Shown here one piece after another: positions 38,003-43,979 of a DNA stretch of 43,979 bases. The stretch's first letter is position 1; each line of letters begins with the position of its first letter. Location: NCBI GenBank assembly GCA_945828345.1, contig CALZRA010000004.1, positions 1 to 43,979 on the forward strand, in the 5' to 3' direction. This DNA comes from an uncultured Bacteroidales bacterium (GTDB taxonomy: Bacteria > Bacteroidota > Bacteroidia > Bacteroidales > Bacteroidaceae). Under the pieces are notes generated by a model. The model did no database searches, was not told the origin of the DNA, and saw only the letters and a program-made list of their open reading frames with translations. Both the position numbers and the translations under genes were made by a program.

Positions 38003-41000
38003 CTACGGAATCAGGAACTTTAGCAGTGCTTTCATGGCCTTGTCGCGCACCCAGCTTTCGCAGATACACTCGAAGGGAAAGCCCATGACTACGGCCCGAT
38101 AGTCAGCTCCAGGGTAGGCCACGCCTGCTCCCTGTCCTTGTCCGTAGGCAAAGGCTGAGAAGGCCTGGGGCACTGCGGGCTGCAAGGCATCGGGGGCGTG
38201 GGCGGCGTAATGGGCCGGGCCTGGCTGGCGATAGATGAGAAACTGGAGGTTGAGGCCGCTCACGTAGTCAGTAGTGTCGGTGCGCGCCGAGCCGTCGAAG
38301 CGGCATTTCAGCACCTGCTCCACGAAGTCGCGGTCAGCCGGCGAGCCCACGTTGTCCGACCCGATATAGCTCCCGCTTACGAGCAGGGCCCCGCCCCGCT
38401 TCGCGAAGCGGCCCAACTGGCGCTGCACAGCCGGCGTAAAGGTCTTGTAGGGCCGCAGGTTGTGGGGCATGTCGGCCTGCAAGCCGGCGATATAGTCAAT
38501 GGCAGCATAGGGGGAGAGGGCCAGTTCCTCGGACTCGAACACCTCGCGGCTGACGGAACAGAAGGAATAGTTGCCCGCAGCAGCGATGCTCCGGCCGTGG
38601 GCGAACGTATAGTCGAACGTGTTGCCCGCCAGTTCGCGGCCTTGCAGCTCATGACCACTGTAGGCCATGCCACCCGGCGACTCGACCTGGGGAGCCTGGC
38701 GGGAGAACACCAGCTGGCGGCCTGAGTAGGCGGTGGTGCTGATATAGGGCACGCCCCAATCGCGGTCCAGGTCGAAGCCCAGCGAATCGGGGCTGTCGGC
38801 AAAGGCGGGGCCGCTCAGGCGGTCAAAGCCGTTGACAAGCAACAGGCGCGGGCTGTCTCCCTCCGTGCGCCGTACAGCCAGGGTCTCGCTGGGGAAGCTC
38901 TCGCCGCCGGCATTGACGGCTGTCACACGGAAGGCGTAGGTGTGGCCCGGAGCGAGCTGGTAGGTATAGTGCTCGCGGCTTCCTATGTAGACGCCGTTGT
39001 CGAAGGCGTCGTTGTCCATGCGGGTGTAGAGCACGTAGCCCGTGGCGCGGGCACGGTCGCACAAGGTATCCTCAGTGGCCTGCCAGGAAAGTTCGGCCTG
39101 CTGTCCGTCGGCCGACAACAGGGCGGCAAAACGGCGGGGCGGCAACGGCTGCACGGTGTACTGGCGGCAGCCGTGCTCGTAGTTGACAAAGTGGAGTATG
39201 GTCTTGTAGACCGAACGGGCCAGCGCGAACTTGAACAGGGGGTCGTGGCCGTAGCGCATGTCGGCAAAGTTCTGGTGGGAGAGCATTTCGAGAATGGCAG
39301 AGGGCACCTGCGGCATACGCGTCTCGCCATAGTTGCGGTCCCAGTGCTCGCGGCGTGTCCACTCCACACCGAACTGACGCGTCAGGTCGCGGGTGAGGTT
39401 GTCGAGCAGCAAGGCCGAGAAGTCGGACGATGCCTGGCGCGACAGCCCGGCAGGGTAGTCGGTGTTGCCCTCAGCGTCCTGGGTGGTGCAGATGCTCAGC
39501 GACCCGTATATGCCACGGTCGCTGCGCACGCCGGCATCGCTGTGGACGGCCAATGCCAGCTCGAAGGGCACGCGCAGTCCTTCATGGCCCGGCAGGTAGA
39601 CGCTGCCACCGGCGAGATAGTTCAGCATGTGGCCGCGCACGCGCAGGTCGTCGTAGTAATCGTTGGTTCCCGCCTCGGTGTTGAAGAGGCTGTCGGGCAC
39701 GCCGGCCCACTGGGCATAGTAGCGCGCCGCTTCGAGGAAACGGGGCAGGCCCGACGTGCCGGCCGTGGCGCGCGCCACCTGTCCCATGCCGCCGCCAAAG
39801 CGCACGCCGTCGGCGGTGACTACTCCGCGGTAGTTGCTCTGGTTGGTCAGCACGACCTTTCCTCCGGCCTGCTCGCCTTCGTCGAACTCATAGGTGCCGA
39901 CATACACCCAGGTGCCGCCTCCCATCTGCTGGTTGACTTTCACCTGGGTGCGTCCGCCTTTATGATAAATGGTATAGTGCGCATCGGGCACGCTGTTGGG
40001 ACGAGTGGCGTAGCTCACATAGACAGCATAGCGTCCGGCTCTGGGCAGGCGGGGAGTCCAAGTGGCTGCGGCCAGCCGGCTCTTTCGCATCAGGGCGGGC
40101 ACCGCGCGCCAGGTGCCTGACTGGAAGGGCAACGTGCTGTCGGTCAGGCAACCGTCGGGCACGGCAAAGCCCGCACCGCTGGCCGACGAGGCCCACTGGG
40201 CATCGTCGGGCTCAGTCTCGCTGTAGGTGCCCTGCCAATTGGGGCTGTCGTTGTCGACCACGGCCTCAGCCGTCTGGCTGTCTCGCTCTCGAGGCGAGGC
40301 TACTATGGCACCCGCCCGTTCGAGCATCGGGAAGAGGTAGGGATAGACAAATGACTGGGTGAAGAGGTCTTCGGTGGTAGCATAGAGATAGGGACGCTGC
40401 CACTGCCAGGCACCGTTCTTGTAATAGCGGCCATGGCTGGGCCACACGAATAGGTGGCGGTTCTGCAGTCCTTCGGTCACCCTGTAGGGCAACGACGCAT
40501 AGGTCACCCAGGGGAGCCCTTCGTAGCGGGTGCTGCCCCACAGGCGGGCGGCATCCTGTCCGTCCTCACGCAGCATGTTGGGCACCAGGTCTTCGATGGG
40601 CTGTCCCTTGCCGCTGCAGACCATGAGGCGGTAGGTGTTGTAGGGGGCAGGGAGCGCCTGCTGCAAGGCGGCATACGTGCGTGACACGCTCTGGGGCGTG
40701 AAGGGCTGTGCGCAAAACGGCTCGTTCGCATAGAGCCGCAGCTCATGCCGCTCATCATCGGCCCGCAGGGAGTCGAGGCGCATGGGGTCGCGAGGCTGGT
40801 AGCCTGTCACGCGGTATTGCCTGAAGTAGTGCTGGGCCGCTTCAAGCAGAGACGCCTGCTGCGCCCGGGCCACAAAGCCCATCGCGCAGCACATGCCTAA
40901 TACGGCAAGCCGCACCACAGCGTGTCGCCACAATGACAGCCGGCGGATTGCCTTACCTGCCTGCTGGTGTATACCTATGGCCGTGACGCACCTACATGCC

Positions 41001-41026
41001 GACACTTCCTTTACCTTGTATTGCAT
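38003..41026 (-). CDS. Xanthan-lyase-annotated type amidase with golvesin-like and FnIII domains
   Basis: This 1007-residue exported protein has a long n-region before a signal peptide (WRHAVVRLAVLGMCCAMGFV, about 33-55, cleavage near ARAQQ). A golvesin/xanthan-lyase CBD-like module lies at about 330-425 (GRYAVYVSYATRPNSVPDAH, GGGTWVYVGTYEFD). An N-acetylmuramoyl-alanine-amidase-like core follows around residues 430-600 (LALAVHSDAGVRSD near 494; VPSAILEMLSHQNFADMRYG). A fibronectin type III domain is at about 630-725 (YVLYTRMDND, TYAFRVTAVNAGGES). The C-terminus has LLLVNGFDRLSGPAF and a GGALLVSGSYIGSDNVG part. The common label 'xanthan lyase' probably reflects only the CBD; a peptidoglycan amidase role fits better. 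Confidence 0.8.
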   Translation of the reverse strand: MQYKVKEVSACRCVTAIGIHQQAGKAIRRLSLWRHAVVRLAVLGMCCAMGFVARAQQASLLEAAQHYFRQYRVTGYQPRDPMRLDSLRADDERHELRLYANEPFCAQPFTPQSVSRTYAALQQALPAPYNTYRLMVCSGKGQPIEDLVPNMLREDGQDAARLWGSTRYEGLPWVTYASLPYRVTEGLQNRHLFVWPSHGRYYKNGAWQWQRPYLYATTEDLFTQSFVYPYLFPMLERAGAIVASPRERDSQTAEAVVDNDSPNWQGTYSETEPDDAQWASSASGAGFAVPDGCLTDSTLPFQSGTWRAVPALMRKSRLAAATWTPRLPRAGRYAVYVSYATRPNSVPDAHYTIYHKGGRTQVKVNQQMGGGTWVYVGTYEFDEGEQAGGKVVLTNQSNYRGVVTADGVRFGGGMGQVARATAGTSGLPRFLEAARYYAQWAGVPDSLFNTEAGTNDYYDDLRVRGHMLNYLAGGSVYLPGHEGLRVPFELALAVHSDAGVRSDRGIYGSLSICTTQDAEGNTDYPAGLSRQASSDFSALLLDNLTRDLTRQFGVEWTRREHWDRNYGETRMPQVPSAILEMLSHQNFADMRYGHDPLFKFALARSVYKTILHFVNYEHGCRQYTVQPLPPRRFAALLSADGQQAELSWQATEDTLCDRARATGYVLYTRMDNDAFDNGVYIGSREHYTYQLAPGHTYAFRVTAVNAGGESFPSETLAVRRTEGDSPRLLLVNGFDRLSGPAFADSPDSLGFDLDRDWGVPYISTTAYSGRQLVFSRQAPQVESPGGMAYSGHELQGRELAGNTFDYTFAHGRSIAAAGNYSFCSVSREVFESEELALSPYAAIDYIAGLQADMPHNLRPYKTFTPAVQRQLGRFAKRGGALLVSGSYIGSDNVGSPADRDFVEQVLKCRFDGSARTDTTDYVSGLNLQFLIYRQPGPAHYAAHAPDALQPAVPQAFSAFAYGQGQGAGVAYPGADYRAVVMGFPFECICESWVRDKAMKALLKFLIP

Positions 41027-41054
41027 CTTCTGTTTTACTCCTATTATATATATA

Positions 41055-41223
41055 GGGGTGTGTCCTATCCAACAGGTTCAACAGCCTGTCCTTGGAATCC
41101 TACAGGACACTCCCCCACTCTGCTTCTTGCACGGGTTTAAAGAATGGAGCCTTCTCCAGATATTCTCTTCACAACCTGCAGAAGGCTCCATAACCAGCGG
41201 GAGACCTGTTCTTCTAAGAACAG
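41055..41223 (-). other. Multi-hairpin region between valS and the amidase gene
   Basis: Three separate stems occur in the valS-amidase gap. GGGG plus GTGTCCT (41055-41066) pairs with AGGACAC plus CCCC (41104-41115). TGGAGCCTTCT (41145-41155) pairs perfectly with AGAAGGCTCCA (41180-41190). CTGTTCTT (41206-41213) pairs with AAGAACAG (41216-41223). Inside the first is ACAGG/CCTGT. None is followed by a clean T-run. It may combine a valS terminator with a structured leader of the amidase gene. Confidence 0.6.
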
Positions 41224-41277
41224 CCCTCCCCTTGTTGCGCCGCCCGAAGTTGCCAACCGGCAGCTTCGGCGGTGATG

Positions 41278-43962
41278 TCATTGCTTGTTCAGTGCAGCGA
41301 TGGTGTCCTTCAGCACAGCTATCTTCTGCTCGGCATCGCGCTGCTTCTTGCGTTCCAGTTCGACTACGGCGGCAGGCGCATGGTTCACGAAGCGTTCGTT
41401 GGCCAACTTCTTCAGCACGCCGGCCAGGAAGCCTTCCAGATGCTTCAGTTCTGCCTCGGCCTTGGCCAGTTCGGCTGCCACGTCAATGAGGCCCCCCAGC
41501 GGCACGGCATACTCCGTCGTGCCTACCATGAACGAGCTTACGCCCTCGCCCTTGGCTTCGACCGTCTCTACGCCGCTCACGCCAGCCATCTTCACCACTA
41601 CGCAGTCGTAGGCTGCAATCGGGTTGCTGCCCACCACCTGCAGGTCGAGCACTTCGCGGGGGGAGATGTTCTTGGCATTGCGAATGGCGCGCACGCCGGT
41701 CACCACGCTCTTCATGGCCTCTACCTGTGAGAGCAGGGCGTCGTCGCCCTCGGCTGGCGCAGCGATGCTTTGTGGGCTGACCATGATGCTTTCGCCCTCG
41801 GCGCGGTCTGCCAGATGTTGCCACAGCTCTTCGGTGATGAAGGGCATGAAGGGATGAAGGAGGTGGAGCAGGTGGTCGAAGGCTTCGAGCACGGCTGCAT
41901 AGCTCTGTCCGTCGATGGGCTGGCCATAGGCCGGCTTGACCATTTCGAGGAACCAGCCCGAGAACTCATCCCAGAACAGGTGGTAAACCTCCATCAAAGC
42001 CTCGCTCAGGCGGTACTTGCTATAGAGGTCGGCTACCTCTGCCGCACTTTGGCGCAGCTTGGCACCGAACCATTCGACAGCCAAACGCGACGTTTCGGGC
42101 TGGGCGGCCTGCGGGTCAACCTGCCACCCCTGCACCAGGCGGAAGGCATTCCATATCTTGTTGCAGAAGTTGCGTCCCTGCTCGCAGAGGGCTTCGTCGA
42201 ACAGAATATCGTTGCCAGCCGGAGCGGCCTGCATCAGTCCCATGCGCACGCCGTCGGCGCCAAAACGGTCGATGAGGTCGAGCGGGTCGGGCGAGTTGCC
42301 CAACGACTTCGACATTTTGCGGCCGAGCTTGTCGCGCACGATGCCGGTGAAGTAGACGTTCTTGAAGGGCATCTTCCCCGTGTACTCATAGCCGGCCATA
42401 ATCATGCGGGCCACCCAGAAGAAGATGATGTCCGGCCCGGTCACCAGGTCGCTGGTGGGATAGTAATAGCTGAACTCTTCGTTGTCGGGACGGGTGATGC
42501 CGTCGAAGAGCGAAATGGGCCAGAGCCACGAAGAGAACCACGTGTCGAGCGCGTCCTCGTCCTGACGCAAGTCAGCGGCCTGCAGGCCAGGATTGCCACT
42601 CTTCTGGCGGGCCAAGTCGAGTGCCTCTTCGGGTGTTTCGGCCACGACAAAACCTCCCGAGGGCAGGTAGTAGGCCGGGATGCGGTGGCCCCACCACAGC
42701 TGGCGCGAGATGCACCAGTCCTTGATGTTTTCGAGCCAGTGGCGGTAGGTGTTCTTGTATTTGGCGGGATAGAACCTGATTTCGTCGTTCATCACCGGGG
42801 GAAGTGCCAGGTCGGCAAAGTGCTGCATCTTCAGGAACCACTGCATCGACAGTTTCGGCTCGATGGGCACGCCCGTACGCTCCGAACAGCCGATCTTGTT
42901 GTCGTAGTCCTCGACCTTCTCCATCAGTCCGGCGGCTTCCAGGTCGAGGGCAATCTGCCGGCGCACCTCGAAGCGGTCCTGGCCTACATACATGCCGGCG
43001 GCCTCGCTCAGTGTGGCATCATCGTTGAAGATGTCGATGGCTTCGAGTCCGTACTTCTCGCCCAGCATGTAGTCGTTCACGTCGTGGGCGGGTGTCACCT
43101 TCAGGCAGCCCGTACCGAACTCGATGTCTACATACTCGTCCTCAATCACGGGAATCACGCGGCCCACCAAGGGTACCATCACCTTCTTGCCTTTCAGCCA
43201 CACGTTCTTGGGGTCGTTGGGGTTGATGCACATGGCCACGTCGCCCATGATTGTTTCGGGACGGGTGGTGGCCACCACGGCATAGCGTCCCTTGGCGTCG
43301 CTGTGAATGACCTCGCCTTCCTGTCCGCCTACGGTTCCGTCGTCGTCACACACGTAGTACTTCATGTAATAGAGCTTCGTGTGCTCCTCCTTGTAGACCA
43401 CCTCCTCGTCGGAGAGGGCCGTCTGTGCCTTGGGGTCCCAGTTCACCATGCGTACGCCGCGGTAAATCAGCCCCTTGCGGTAGAGGTCGACAAACACGCG
43501 GATGACGCTCTTGGAACGTTCGTCGTCCATGGTGAAGGCCGTGCGGTCCCAGTCGCACGAGGCTCCTACCCTACGCAGCTGCTTGAGGATGATGCCTCCG
43601 TGTTCGTCGGTCCAGTCCCAGGCATGCTTCAGGAACTCCTCGCGGGTCAGGTCCGTCTTCTTGATGCCCTGGTCCGCCAGCCGGTTCACCACCTTGGCTT
43701 CGGTGGCAATCGAGGCGTGGTCGGTGCCGGGCACCCAGCAGGCATTCTTTCCCTCCATTCTGGCGCGGCGCACCAGAATGTCCTGGATTGTCTCGTTCAA
43801 CATGTGTCCCATGTGGAGCACGCCGGTCACGTTGGGCGGCGGAATCACTACCGTATAGGGGGTTCGTCCGTCAGGCTTGGAAGCGAACAGTTTGTGTTCC
43901 GTCCAGTATTGATACCATTTTCCCTCCACTTCTGCGGGATTGTACGTCTTGGCTAATTCCAT
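41278..43962 (-). CDS. valS: Valyl-tRNA synthetase
   Basis: A 894-residue class I tRNA synthetase that charges tRNA-Val. It shows the N-terminal [14 protein letters not shown] start, [15 protein letters not shown] with the HIGH motif (HMGH), the [13 protein letters not shown] region and an editing (CP1) domain with [13 protein letters not shown]. The KMSKS motif is in [18 protein letters not shown]. The C-terminal end has the coiled-coil arm rich in Glu, Lys and Ala ([20 protein letters not shown]). The start ATG at 43962 leaves 17 nt to the edge, so its promoter is outside the window. The gene is complete, but its regulatory region is not visible. Confidence 0.96.
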   Translation of the reverse strand: MELAKTYNPAEVEGKWYQYWTEHKLFASKPDGRTPYTVVIPPPNVTGVLHMGHMLNETIQDILVRRARMEGKNACWVPGTDHASIATEAKVVNRLADQGIKKTDLTREEFLKHAWDWTDEHGGIILKQLRRVGASCDWDRTAFTMDDERSKSVIRVFVDLYRKGLIYRGVRMVNWDPKAQTALSDEEVVYKEEHTKLYYMKYYVCDDDGTVGGQEGEVIHSDAKGRYAVVATTRPETIMGDVAMCINPNDPKNVWLKGKKVMVPLVGRVIPVIEDEYVDIEFGTGCLKVTPAHDVNDYMLGEKYGLEAIDIFNDDATLSEAAGMYVGQDRFEVRRQIALDLEAAGLMEKVEDYDNKIGCSERTGVPIEPKLSMQWFLKMQHFADLALPPVMNDEIRFYPAKYKNTYRHWLENIKDWCISRQLWWGHRIPAYYLPSGGFVVAETPEEALDLARQKSGNPGLQAADLRQDEDALDTWFSSWLWPISLFDGITRPDNEEFSYYYPTSDLVTGPDIIFFWVARMIMAGYEYTGKMPFKNVYFTGIVRDKLGRKMSKSLGNSPDPLDLIDRFGADGVRMGLMQAAPAGNDILFDEALCEQGRNFCNKIWNAFRLVQGWQVDPQAAQPETSRLAVEWFGAKLRQSAAEVADLYSKYRLSEALMEVYHLFWDEFSGWFLEMVKPAYGQPIDGQSYAAVLEAFDHLLHLLHPFMPFITEELWQHLADRAEGESIMVSPQSIAAPAEGDDALLSQVEAMKSVVTGVRAIRNAKNISPREVLDLQVVGSNPIAAYDCVVVKMAGVSGVETVEAKGEGVSSFMVGTTEYAVPLGGLIDVAAELAKAEAELKHLEGFLAGVLKKLANERFVNHAPAAVVELERKKQRDAEQKIAVLKDTIAALNKQ

Positions 43963-43979
43963 TGGCTTCTATCGTTTTG

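Overview
The window looks like a chromosomal segment of a Bacteroidales bacterium, most likely Prevotellaceae or Bacteroidaceae with a fairly high GC content. The lines of evidence are: Bacteroidetes-type -7 promoter boxes (TAnnTTTG) in front of many genes; lineage-typical families (a Porin_10-like barrel, DUF4835, DUF4827, RprX/RprY, an HU-SPOR fusion, a 'xanthan lyase'-type amidase, and a sugar kinase fused to a RapZ C-terminal domain); and a tmRNA tag ending in ALAA. All calls come from reading the sequence; no database search was run.

Layout. (1) 370-10776, plus strand: dnaN, a DEDDh exonuclease, coaBC, a DUF4835 secreted protein, recN, a trypsin-fold/TPR protein that seems to have lost its catalytic residues, and an outer-membrane porin. 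A divergent gene probably runs off the left edge (<70). (2) 11031-14259, minus strand: a GH5 mannanase-like enzyme, smpB, a 48-codon small gene and ssrA (tmRNA). SmpB and tmRNA, the two trans-translation partners, therefore lie within 2 kb of each other. (3) 14492-30900, plus strand: kdsA and a kdsD-type isomerase (Kdo synthesis), a cardiolipin-synthase-like PLD, a membrane acyltransferase, a DUF151 nuclease, rsmE, an orphan ABC ATPase, the kinase-RapZ fusion, a 2-oxoacid:ferredoxin oxidoreductase operon (TPR protein, ferredoxin, alpha, small membrane protein, beta, gamma), a small helical protein, a lysophosphatidate-type acyltransferase, menG/ubiE, fmt and a GDPD-like phosphodiesterase. (4) 31398-43962, minus strand: a DUF4827 lipoprotein, rprX-rprY, comF, a small secreted protein, a zinc-ribbon/FHA protein, the HU-SPOR fusion, the amidase-like 'xanthan lyase' and valS.

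The genes are mostly housekeeping (replication and repair, translation quality control, CoA, menaquinone, Kdo and phospholipid synthesis, anaerobic 2-oxoacid oxidation), with a substantial envelope component. I see no prophage, IS element, CRISPR array or defence island.

The least explained content lies between genes. A family of short-unit repeat hairpins recurs at gene ends: tandem 7-8-mers are followed by their own reverse complement. Two loci share the GGTTTCA unit and two share GGTTATGA. There is also a GGCGGGC palindrome cluster next to a 67-bp direct duplication (31.0-31.3 kb), a four-copy 22-23-bp repeat with one inverted core (17.7 kb), a long self-complementary element of about 107 nt (27.4 kb), a three-copy 21-bp repeat (13.1 kb), a duplicated block upstream of fmt, and a multi-stem region between valS and the amidase gene. 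Two minus-strand genes (rprX and the HU-SPOR gene) have a perfect -7 box only 4-5 nt before the ATG, which suggests leaderless transcripts.
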